A stretch of 64,000 bases of DNA, from the NCBI GenBank assembly GCA_944326255.1, contig CALVDG010000001.1, positions 62,001 to 126,000 on the forward strand, written 5' to 3'. Both the position numbers and the translations under genes were made by a program. Source of the stretch: an uncultured Bacteroidales bacterium. Its GTDB lineage: Bacteria; Bacteroidota; Bacteroidia; Bacteroidales; UBA932. The notes beneath the pieces were generated by a model, which saw nothing but the letters and a program-made list of their open reading frames with translations, did no database searches and was not told the origin of the DNA. Positions 16,600 through 23,615 of this stretch are shown in pieces (position 1 is the stretch's first letter; each line of letters begins with the position of its first letter).

Positions 16600-16766
16600 A
16601 CGGTAAGTACTGCGGCAGTTTGTTTTTGTAAAGAGCTGGATATCAATTGCTCTGTAATATGACGAGAACTTTTCGGACACTTCTGAGCCTCCGAAAGATT
16701 CCCGTTGTATTTTCAATGTGCTCTAAATCTGATGCTTATAAAAATGCCCTGCTCCTGCACTTACCG
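16600..16766 (+). repeat. REPIN-like element, copy 5
   Basis: A 167-bp element with left end ACGGTAAGTACTGCGGCAG and a right end whose reverse complement begins ACGGTAAGTGCAGGAGCAGG. The core motif CGAAAGATTCCCGTTG is here the right arm of an extra small hairpin (TTTCGGA...TCCGAAA). It fills most of the space between the serine hydrolase and lutC. Confidence 0.8.
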
Positions 16767-16814
16767 TTACATTCATCTCCGCGCAAGCAGTATCCGGGAT
16801 AGGAGGAGCGCTGG

Positions 16815-17411
16815 CTACAGGAGGATGACGGAGACATCGCGGGGACCGTGGGCGCCGATGACAAGGGCCTGCTCGATGTCAGCGGTCTTGGAGGGGCCGG
16901 CGATGAAGCTGCCGAAGTCGTAGGTGTCGAAGTCCTTTCGGGCGTAGGCTTCGTGCATGTTGCTCACTATCTGCTTTCTGTCCAGCAGGATGACGAGGGC
17001 CTCGGGGATGAAGAGCATGGCCTTGTGCCGGAATGCGCGGGGTATCCAGACGGCGCCGTTCTCGACTACTCCGAAGGCTCCGCGGACTATGGCGACATCG
17101 GTGCCGGCGAGATCGCGGGGATCTTCCAGCTCGTCGGGGTTGAAGGTGGCGCAGGCAGCGGCTTCTGGCAGGTTGGAGGCTATCCGCCTGGCATCGGGGT
17201 ATGTCCGGCGGACAATCTCGGCTACTGCGTCGGCAGCAGACCGGCCTTCCTCCAGCAGGAAGCAGCGGGCTGCGGCGGCCTTCACGACCCTTTCCCGGAA
17301 CTCTGCCAGAGGGTCTTCGAATGTCATGGGGGTGAATCCCAGCGGCCCTCTTTCTACGGGTGCGGGGCTATTGGCCTTGAGGGCCTCGAATATTGTTTCC
17401 TTGCTGCTCAT
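16815..17411 (-). CDS. lutC: L-lactate utilization protein LutC (LUD domain)
   Basis: A 198-residue LUD-domain protein, the last gene of lutABC. LutABC is an iron-sulfur lactate dehydrogenase complex that oxidises L-lactate to pyruvate in the cytoplasm or at the membrane. Typical LutC stretches are GTDVAIVRGAFGVVENGAVWI and FIPEALVILLDRKQIVSNMHEAY, with the C-terminal GPSKTADIEQALVIGAHGPRD block conserved in LutC/YkgG. It starts 30 bases after the lutB stop. Confidence 0.92.
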   Translation of the reverse strand: MSSKETIFEALKANSPAPVERGPLGFTPMTFEDPLAEFRERVVKAAAARCFLLEEGRSAADAVAEIVRRTYPDARRIASNLPEAAACATFNPDELEDPRDLAGTDVAIVRGAFGVVENGAVWIPRAFRHKAMLFIPEALVILLDRKQIVSNMHEAYARKDFDTYDFGSFIAGPSKTADIEQALVIGAHGPRDVSVILL

Positions 17412-17441
17412 GTCGTAGATGCTTGTTTTACTGTAAAACTG

Positions 17442-18851
17442 TTATTTCCCGCTCTCCTCGGATTTGCCCTGGCCGGCCGGGGCAGAGGAGGACAGCTCTT
17501 CTTTCCAGATCTGTTCGAATGTGCGGGAGGTGAATTCCGGCAGCTCGCGGTCGCGGCCCCAGGCGTTGGCACCGCAGTACAGCAGGGCGTGCGGGGCTAT
17601 TTTCTCTCCGAGCCGTCCTGCCTTGATGCAGAAATGGAACATGCCGGGACTGCGCAGGGCGGTGTTGAGCACCTTGACGATGCCCTTCTTGACCGGATTG
17701 GCCAGTCCGAGGGAATCGAGTTCCTGCCTCCAGGAGTAGATCTGCTCTCCGAGGTCGATCTTGGCGGGGCAGACATTGGAACAGGACATGCAGAGGCTGC
17801 ATGCGGAGACGTTGCCGCTGTACTGTTTGGGGTCGGCGAGCATCCCGAGGTTGATGCCCAGCGGTCCGGGGATGAAGTAGGAGTAGGAATAGCCTCCGGA
17901 ACGGCGGTAGACGGGGCAGGTGTTCATGCAGGCTCCGCAGCGCAGGCATTTGAGCATGTTGCGGTGGACGGGGTTGCCGAGTATCCGGCTGCGGCCGTTG
18001 TCCACGATGACGATGTGCATCTCCTGGCCTTCTACGGGCCGTTTGTAGTGTGTGGTGTAGGTGGTGGAATGCTGTCCTGTGGCGGAGCGGGCGAGCAGCC
18101 GGTGGTATATGGCGAGGGCGTCGTAGTCGGGAACCACTTTCTCGAGGCCCATGATGGCTATATGCAGTTTGGGGAAGGAGGTGCCCATGTCGGCGTTGCC
18201 CTCGTTGGTGCATACGACGAAGGCTCCGGACGAGGCTACGGCGAAATTGACTCCGGTCATGGCCGCGTCGGCATGGAGAAACTTGTCGCGCAGGTGTTCT
18301 CTGGCGGCGTGGGTGAGGTAGGTCGGGTCGCTGTTGCCGTGCTCTGTGCCTATCTCGCGTTCGAAGAGCTCACCCACTTCCTGCCTCTTGACGTGTATGG
18401 CCGGAAGGACTATGTGGCTGGGCGGCCGGTGCATAAGCTGCATGATGCGCTCTCCGAGGTCGCTTTCTACGGCCTCGATGCCGCGCTCCTCCAGGTAGGG
18501 GGACAGGCCGCATTCCTCGGCGAGCATGGACTTGCTCTTGACCAGGTGCCTGACTCCGTGCTCCTTGAGGATGCCGTAGACTATCTCGTTGTGCTCCTGG
18601 GCGTCCTTGGCCCAGTGTACGTGTATGCCGTTGGCAGTGGCGTTGCGCTCGAACATCTCGAGGTAATGGGCCAGATGTGTGATGGTGTGTATCTTGGTGC
18701 GGGCCGCCGCCTCCCGCAGGGCCTCCCATTCGGGGACGGACCGGGCCATGCGGTCCCTTTTCTCGCGGACGAACCACAGGGCCTGGTTGTGCCATGCGGT
18801 CCTCTCCTTGTCGGCTATGAACTTTTCGGCTGCTTTCGAATGTGTGCTCAT
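17442..18851 (-). CDS. lutB: L-lactate utilization iron-sulfur protein LutB
   Basis: A 469-residue protein combining an N-terminal LUD domain (about 60-290) with a ferredoxin-like domain carrying two 4Fe-4S motifs: CLRCGACMNTCP near residue 304 and CSLCMSCSNVCP near 355. A C-terminal helical tail follows. Length and order are standard for LutB/YkgF. It lies between lutA (15-base gap) and lutC. The gene is very GC-rich (43 of 60 at 17521-17580), in sharp contrast to the NYN gene upstream in the same unit. Confidence 0.94.
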   Translation of the reverse strand: MSTHSKAAEKFIADKERTAWHNQALWFVREKRDRMARSVPEWEALREAAARTKIHTITHLAHYLEMFERNATANGIHVHWAKDAQEHNEIVYGILKEHGVRHLVKSKSMLAEECGLSPYLEERGIEAVESDLGERIMQLMHRPPSHIVLPAIHVKRQEVGELFEREIGTEHGNSDPTYLTHAAREHLRDKFLHADAAMTGVNFAVASSGAFVVCTNEGNADMGTSFPKLHIAIMGLEKVVPDYDALAIYHRLLARSATGQHSTTYTTHYKRPVEGQEMHIVIVDNGRSRILGNPVHRNMLKCLRCGACMNTCPVYRRSGGYSYSYFIPGPLGINLGMLADPKQYSGNVSACSLCMSCSNVCPAKIDLGEQIYSWRQELDSLGLANPVKKGIVKVLNTALRSPGMFHFCIKAGRLGEKIAPHALLYCGANAWGRDRELPEFTSRTFEQIWKEELSSSAPAGQGKSEESGK

Positions 18852-18866
18852 GTCTTGTTCGGAATG

Positions 18867-19607
18867 TTACAGGCCCGAGGCCAGTATCTCTACTATGTGA
18901 ATGGTCTTTATGGGGAGTTTCTGCCTCTTGATGATGCCCTCCATGTGCATCAGGCAGGAGGAGTCGGCTCCGGTGATGTATTCGGCTCCGGTGGAAATAT
19001 GGTCGCGGACCTTGTCGGTGCCCATGCAGGCGGAGACGGCCGGCTCCTCTATGGAGAACATGCCTCCGAAGCCGCAGCACTCGTCCACCCGGGAGGGCTC
19101 GAAAACTTCCGCACCGCGCACGAGGGACAGCAGGTCCCTGAGCTTGGAATAATGCGGGACATTCAGCTCCGAGGGCGACGCCAGTCCGAGCAGCCGCTGT
19201 CCGTGGCAGCTGTTGTGAATGCTTACCTTGTGGGGAAAATACGCCCGGGGCAGCTCAGAGGGCCGCACCACGTCGTGGATGAACTCGCAGATCTCGTAGA
19301 TGCTGCTGCCGAGGCACTCGTGGGCCTCCTTGTGCAGAATGTCGGGATAATGCTCCTTGACGAAGGCCACGCAGCTTCCTGAGGGTCCTACCACGTAGTC
19401 ATAGCCGCTGAAAAGCTCCTCCATGCGGCGGGCCAGGGGAGCGGCGTCCTTCTCGAATCCGCCGTTGGCCATTGGCTGCCCGCAGCAGGTCTGCCCGACG
19501 GGATAGTCCACGTCGAGCCCCAGCGCTTTCAGCAGCTTGTACGACGCCACGCCCACCGACGGGTACACGGCGTTGACAAAGCAGGGGATAAAAAGTCCTA
19601 TTTTCAT
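18867..19607 (-). CDS. lutA: L-lactate utilization protein LutA (CCG-domain)
   Basis: A 246-residue protein beginning MKIGLFIPCFVNAVYP at the ATG at 19607. Two cysteine-rich CCG domains are present (VGQTCCGQPM and RVDECCGFGGMFS), as in LutA/YkgE and the GlcF/HdrB family, where they bind a noncubane Fe-S cluster. It is the first gene of lutABC. The start lies 10 bases after the stop of the NYN gene, and no TAnnTTTG box is visible immediately before it, so it may rely on readthrough from the NYN promoter. An upstream in-frame ATG (19709) lies inside the NYN gene and is not used here. Confidence 0.93.
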   Translation of the reverse strand: MKIGLFIPCFVNAVYPSVGVASYKLLKALGLDVDYPVGQTCCGQPMANGGFEKDAAPLARRMEELFSGYDYVVGPSGSCVAFVKEHYPDILHKEAHECLGSSIYEICEFIHDVVRPSELPRAYFPHKVSIHNSCHGQRLLGLASPSELNVPHYSKLRDLLSLVRGAEVFEPSRVDECCGFGGMFSIEEPAVSACMGTDKVRDHISTGAEYITGADSSCLMHMEGIIKRQKLPIKTIHIVEILASGL

Positions 19608-19617
19608 TAATGTGATG

Positions 19618-20268
19618 TTATTTCCACTTATCAGGGATTGTGTAATTTTTGTTTCCTGCGGCAACGGTGTCAGGCATGATGCTGTTCTTGAATTTTGTCG
19701 CATTGGCATCCAGGCGGACGACAGATGATTTATGTGCTTTCATATAGTTGTTGATATCAAAACTGTTGTTTGAAGGAGGAAAATAAACTTTGAATTTTTT
19801 ATTTTTGAAGTTATGAAGTATAAAATCCAAAGGAGGTATCAGGTCTGAGTCTGCACTGACAAGAACAAGTATGTCTGTGAGGTCGTTAAAGCAGTCACCC
19901 ATCATTCTTACGGATAGATTTACATCTGTCTTTTTCTCTTCCGGCCTGCTGATAGCTGTGTTGCAGTTAGGGCACTGTATTGTTTTCTTGATGTATTTGC
20001 CGCGCACAACTTCGAATTTATCCGGATGTAATAATGTATTGGCATTTAGAAAAGCACTTTGGCGGCTGTTTTTCTCTGGGTCAAGAGGAGATGCTGTGAA
20101 GTAAACAACCTTATTTAACAATTGGTCCGGGCCTAAGAATTGTTCGAAAAGTCTGACGATGTCTATCCAGTAGAATCGCCTCCAATTTTTATCTATATTC
20201 ATCATTCTTCTCAGCCCATAATAGAAGTTGAAGCCGTCAATGTAGAATGTTACTCTCCTCTGTCCCAT
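19618..20268 (-). CDS. NYN-domain (PIN-like, LabA/DUF88) putative ribonuclease
   Basis: A 216-residue protein of the NYN family. The acidic cluster of a PIN-like nuclease is visible: D11 and N14 in FYIDGFNFYYG, D115 in EKKTDVNLSVRM, and D140/D142 in LVLVSADSDLIPPL. A CxxC pair (C99, C102: QCPNCN) probably binds zinc. Relatives are metal-dependent RNases of uncertain substrate. It is strongly AT-rich (15 of 60 G+C at 19741-19800), unlike lutABC directly downstream, indicating acquisition. A structured leader with its own promoter and terminator precedes it. Confidence 0.85.
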   Translation of the reverse strand: MGQRRVTFYIDGFNFYYGLRRMMNIDKNWRRFYWIDIVRLFEQFLGPDQLLNKVVYFTASPLDPEKNSRQSAFLNANTLLHPDKFEVVRGKYIKKTIQCPNCNTAISRPEEKKTDVNLSVRMMGDCFNDLTDILVLVSADSDLIPPLDFILHNFKNKKFKVYFPPSNNSFDINNYMKAHKSSVVRLDANATKFKNSIMPDTVAAGNKNYTIPDKWK

Positions 20269-20289
20269 ATCTTCCTCAAATTTATATTA

Positions 20290-20354
20290 AAAGGCAAAAA
20301 CAAAAGCCGCTACTGGAGCGGCTAAACTATACAGGAAAGTATAGCGATGCTTTT
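20290..20354 (-). ncRNA. Candidate small leader RNA upstream of the NYN gene
   Basis: On the minus strand, a predicted start near 20354 follows the promoter at 20392-20361. The transcript of about 65 nt contains stem-loop CTATAC/GTATAG (arms 20344-20339 and 20332-20327, 6-nt loop). A terminator hairpin AGCCGCT-CCAGT-AGCGGCT (20323-20305) then runs into TTTGTTTTTG. It ends about 22 bases before the NYN ATG. It could be a free-standing small RNA or an attenuator of the NYN-lut unit. No known RNA family was recognised. The boundaries are inferred. Confidence 0.55.
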
Positions 20355-20360
20355 GTAAAG

Positions 20361-20392
20361 CAAAAATAGGAAGTATTTTGGAGTTCTCCAAA
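20361..20392 (-). promoter_or_regulatory. Promoter and palindromic operator of the NYN leader
   Basis: Minus strand: TTTG at 20392-20389, a 20-base spacer, then TATTTTTG at 20368-20361, a textbook Bacteroidota promoter. The -33 box lies in the perfect palindrome TTTGGAGAACTCCAAA (20392-20377), a plausible repressor site. Confidence 0.65.
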
Positions 20393-20422
20393 TTTTTCAG
20401 ATCAGTATCCCTCCTTTCCGAC

Positions 20423-20844
20423 TGAACTGTCCCCCAAAAGTTGGACAGATTATCAATAATTCTTTTTTCGTTTCTTCATCAGGGACTCATAGCCGCCTTC
20501 TTTGACGAGTCGGGTCCAGTTTCGTGCCAATTCCCTATTGATGCCGAATTTCGTCGCGGCTGAATGCAAAGATAAGCCTTTTTCCAGAACCTCGCGCACT
20601 ACGCTTTCCTTAAAGGTGTCGTCATATGTCCGGGGAATGCATCTCTCTATGAAATACGACTCCCCGTGCGTCCTGAACTGCCTTAGCCACCATTTGACGG
20701 CACTGCGCTCACAGCCTGTTTCCCTGCTTATCATTCGGTTCCCCAGGCCTCTCTTGTAAAGCTCGATTACTCGCAGCTTTTCTTCCAGTGTATACTTTTT
20801 GCTCATAAAGTTGCTTTTGTGTCCAACTTTTGGGGGACAGTTCA
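20423..20844. mobile_element. IS3-family (IS150-like) remnant with perfect 25-bp inverted repeats and orfA only
   Basis: Perfect 25-base inverted repeats (20423-20447 and 20820-20844) start TGAACTGTCCCCCAAAAG, with the TG...CA termini of the IS3 family. The element is 422 bp, far shorter than the roughly 1.2-1.5 kb of a complete IS3-family element. Only orfA is present and orfB is absent. No target-site duplication is visible in the flanks. Confidence 0.88.
20453..20806 (-). CDS. IS150-like transposase OrfA
   Basis: A 117-residue protein beginning MSKKYTLEEKLRVIELYKRG, with two helix-turn-helix segments (NRMISRETGCERSAVKWWLRQF and LSLHSAATKFGINRELARNW). OrfA of IS3-family elements binds the element ends and is normally joined to OrfB by programmed frameshifting. 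The slippery heptamer AAAAAAG is still present (minus strand, 20468-20462), but the element end begins 6 bases after the stop. No catalytic DDE protein can therefore be made. It may act as a repressor of related complete copies elsewhere. Confidence 0.88.
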   Translation of the reverse strand: MSKKYTLEEKLRVIELYKRGLGNRMISRETGCERSAVKWWLRQFRTHGESYFIERCIPRTYDDTFKESVVREVLEKGLSLHSAATKFGINRELARNWTRLVKEGGYESLMKKRKKNY

Positions 20845-21255
20845 CAGTTCCAGGCCTTCGGCACAGTAGTCCACGCTCTGAGGGTAATCGCCGTTGTTGT
20901 GACATTCCTCCGCCATGATGGCCATCAGCGACAGGAACTTTTCGGGATGGTTCCGGGCCTCGGGGTCGTTGTATGCCTTGAGTGCATGGGTGTAGGCCGT
21001 CCTGTAGTGCGACAGTCCGTTGTGATAGACGAGGCAGCGCAGATCGCTGATCTCAAATGGGCTGAGCAGCCGCTGTTCTTCCGCCTCGTCGAGCAGTGCC
21101 AGCGCCTCTTCCGGCTGATCGAGAGCTATCTTCTCAATATGCGCGGCCGTGTACAGGCTGTCCGGCCCGTCCGTTGCGGCATCGGGAAGGTCTGTACGGC
21201 AGGAGCAGAGCAGGAGGGCTGCCGTGCAGGCGCATATTATAGGAGTGAGTCTCAT
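20842..21255 (-). pseudogene. Lipoprotein gene truncated by the IS3-like element
   Basis: The ATG at 21255 begins a lipoprotein signal (MRLTPIICACTAALLLCSC). The mature part looks like tetratricopeptide helices (IEKIALDQPEEALALLDEAEE, YRTAYTHALKAYNDPEA). The frame reaches the element and its stop codon is provided by the inverted repeat. Bacteroidota proteins that start this way are usually several hundred residues longer. No continuation is found beyond the element on the other side. The remaining 137 codons are probably non-functional. Confidence 0.7.
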
Positions 21256-21262
21256 TATTCCA

Positions 21263-22618
21263 TTATTCGGCTGCAGAAACAATATCTGTGTAGCGGAGTC
21301 TCAGCTCGCGGATGGCGTGGCGCAGTCCCGGGGCGCAGAGCAGCTTGATGTCCGAGACTGTCAGGCGGAGGAGCCGCCAGGCTTCCTGTACGGCGACAGT
21401 GCCGGGTATGAGGGCGAGCGAGGTACCTAAGGCCCATTCCCACGGCAGGGTGCAGTAGAGGACTACAGCGTAGATAATCAGCAGCAGTGGCCAGAGTACG
21501 AGTGTCATCACGAAGCGTATGGAGTTGAAGAACGCCCGGTCCTTCATCTTTGTGAAAAGAAATGCGGAGACCCCTGTAATCGGCAGGTTGAGGACTGCCG
21601 CCGGTAAGGTGTAGGGCAGGGTGACCAGGAGAATCAGCACTTTCAGCAGCCTGGACCAGAACGGATGCCTGGCCGTCACAGAACTCATGCTGATGCCCCT
21701 TGCAGTGCGTTCTCTGTGTATCGCCGAGGCCTTGTCCAGCAGTCCGGCTGCTTTCTCAGGCTCGTCAGTACGCAGGCGGGCAATCTGTCCGAGGGTCATC
21801 TTGTTGGCTGCGAAGCGGGTGGTGAGGGCGTGGCGGCGCTCCTGCGGATGCTCCTTCCTCCAGGCATCCACCTGTTGGTTGATGACGGCGGCGCAGGTGT
21901 CGAGGGTGGCGTCGTAGTACTCGTCGTCGGGGATGTAGAGGATTACCTCCTTCATTCGCTCGGTCAGGTCGTCCTTCATCAGGTTCATCACCTCGGGCTG
22001 GGTGAGGCCGGCGTGCTCCCGGAGGTATTCGCTGATGTTTATGGGGTCGCCTATCTGGACCAGGACGGTGGAGCGGAAGCGGAAGAAGTTGCCGTACTCC
22101 AGGCCGACCGGCACGATGTACAGGGGCAGGCGGCCGTCCATGAGTTCCTCGGCCTCTAAGGCAATGCGGAAGATGCCCTTGGACAGGGGCAGCAGGGAGT
22201 GCTTGGCCTGGTGCCGGCCCTCGGGCAGGATACAGAAAGGCACTTTGTCCAGAAGGACGTCCACGCTTTTGTGGATGATTTCGGTGTTCTTGCGCACCTC
22301 GTCCATGCCGTCTCGGATGCGCATGATGGGCATGATTTTCAGGAAGCGGAGGATCTTGGCGACCTTGGGGTTCCTGAAGATGTCGGCCCTGGCCACGAAT
22401 ACTTTCTGCTTGCGGTCCATCGCCAGGATGACCAGCGCGTCCATCAGGGCGTTGGTGTGGTTGGGGGCATAGATGACGGCCCCGTCGGCGGGGACCTTCT
22501 CCAGCCCCACGTATTTTATCCTGCGGTACGCCATCCGCAGCATAAAGTCCACGTAGTGCCGCAGAAAGGCGTAGAGTCCGTCGAAGTCCTGTATTTTCCT
22601 GTTTTCCTTCTTGCTCAT
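21263..22618 (-). CDS. Glycerol-phosphate/lysophospholipid acyltransferase (PlsC-like)
   Basis: A 451-residue membrane-associated acyltransferase. The catalytic block is APNHTNALMDAL (a histidine-aspartate motif with five-residue spacing, as in GPAT/DHAPAT-type enzymes), followed by FVARADIFRNP, PFCILPEGRHQ and IVPVGLEYG. The C-terminal third has hydrophobic helices (LLKVLILLVTLPYTLPAAVLNL, FVMTLVLWPLLLIIYAVVLY). It should transfer an acyl chain to glycerol-3-phosphate or a lysophospholipid at the inner membrane. It is just downstream of the symporter gene in the same direction. Confidence 0.87.
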   Translation of the reverse strand: MSKKENRKIQDFDGLYAFLRHYVDFMLRMAYRRIKYVGLEKVPADGAVIYAPNHTNALMDALVILAMDRKQKVFVARADIFRNPKVAKILRFLKIMPIMRIRDGMDEVRKNTEIIHKSVDVLLDKVPFCILPEGRHQAKHSLLPLSKGIFRIALEAEELMDGRLPLYIVPVGLEYGNFFRFRSTVLVQIGDPINISEYLREHAGLTQPEVMNLMKDDLTERMKEVILYIPDDEYYDATLDTCAAVINQQVDAWRKEHPQERRHALTTRFAANKMTLGQIARLRTDEPEKAAGLLDKASAIHRERTARGISMSSVTARHPFWSRLLKVLILLVTLPYTLPAAVLNLPITGVSAFLFTKMKDRAFFNSIRFVMTLVLWPLLLIIYAVVLYCTLPWEWALGTSLALIPGTVAVQEAWRLLRLTVSDIKLLCAPGLRHAIRELRLRYTDIVSAAE

Positions 22619-22630
22619 TGTCCTTGAAAA

Positions 22631-23605
22631 TTATGCTGCCGCCTTGACATTGTCCTCCGGAAGGGGATGCCTGCGGAAGATGGCTGCCAGCGTGAGTCCC
22701 GCGATGATATGCCAGATGCCCCACCAGGCTGTTACAAAGAGCATTCCGCCGTAGTGTCCGTGCCATATCTCAGGCGGAAAGATGGCCGGGTTGAACAGCA
22801 GCACCAGTCCCAGGCCGGAGTTCTGGATGCCGACCTCGATGGTCACTGAGCGGCGGTCCTTGAGCGGCAGCCGGCCCGCCATTCCCCCGAAGTATCCTGT
22901 CGCAAATGCGGCTGCGTTGTGTATCAGGACGATGAAAAATATGAAGATGATATTGTCGATGAACAGCTGGAAATTCTGGGCGAACGATGCCACGACCATT
23001 ACCAGGAACAGCAGGATGGAGAGCATCTGCGCCGGCTTTGTAATCTTTTTTGTGGCGTTGGGAAAATACCGGGCGAAGAGCATTCCCAGGACAATGGGGA
23101 TGCCCAGCAGCAGGAGTATCTGCCAGAGCATGGGCAGGAAGGGAATGACCAGTCTGGGAATCTCGCCTGAAACACTTATCGCACTGTAATATAGCGTGCC
23201 CCAGATATAGAAATTGAGCGGGGTTATCAGTGGGGCAAATACCGTGGTCACGGCGGTCATGCTCACGGACAGCTCTACGTTGCCCTTCGACAGGGAGGAT
23301 ATGAAGTTGGAGATGTTGCCTCCCGGGCAGGAGGCTACCAGTATCATGCCGAGGGCCACCATCGGGGTAATCCACGGATTCAATGCCATGCAGATCAGGA
23401 ATGTCACGGCCGGAAGGGCAACCCACTGCAGGAGAATACCGGTGATGATGGACTTGGGATGGCGGAATACGTTCTTGAAGGTCTCCAGCTTGATGCCCAG
23501 GGCTACCCCGAACATGATAAAGGCCAGCAGGATGTTGACAATCAGCATCCCGTTCTGGCCAAAGTTTATCGATATCGCGTTGAGACTTTCTAACTGTTCT
23601 TTCAT
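22631..23605 (-). CDS. Bile acid:sodium symporter family (BASS) transporter
   Basis: A 324-residue inner-membrane protein with about nine or ten hydrophobic helices. The family signatures SCPGGNISNF and IEVGIQNSGLGLVL, which form the crossover sodium-binding region, are intact. Characterised relatives move bile acids, pyruvate or other organic acids with Na+. The true substrate is unknown. It ends 12 bases before the acyltransferase start and begins 10 bases after pgk, so pgk, this gene and the acyltransferase probably share a transcript. Confidence 0.9.
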   Translation of the reverse strand: MKEQLESLNAISINFGQNGMLIVNILLAFIMFGVALGIKLETFKNVFRHPKSIITGILLQWVALPAVTFLICMALNPWITPMVALGMILVASCPGGNISNFISSLSKGNVELSVSMTAVTTVFAPLITPLNFYIWGTLYYSAISVSGEIPRLVIPFLPMLWQILLLLGIPIVLGMLFARYFPNATKKITKPAQMLSILLFLVMVVASFAQNFQLFIDNIIFIFFIVLIHNAAAFATGYFGGMAGRLPLKDRRSVTIEVGIQNSGLGLVLLFNPAIFPPEIWHGHYGGMLFVTAWWGIWHIIAGLTLAAIFRRHPLPEDNVKAAA

Positions 23606-23615
23606 CGTCTACCCG

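Noticed and set aside
6405..16766. The five repeats considered as a CRISPR array or as miniature versions of the IS3-like element.
   Set aside because: They are kilobases apart with genes between them, so they are not an array. Their ends (CGGTAAG...) are unlike the IS3-like ends (TGAACTGTCC...), and a RAYT gene with matching flanks is a better source.
16848..19382. An 844-codon open frame on the plus strand opposite lutA, lutB and lutC.
   Set aside because: It lies antisense to three genes with complete family motifs and tight operon spacing. In such GC-rich coding DNA the opposite strand is often open. Its translation is low-complexity Gly/Val/Ala/Asp-rich with no domain.
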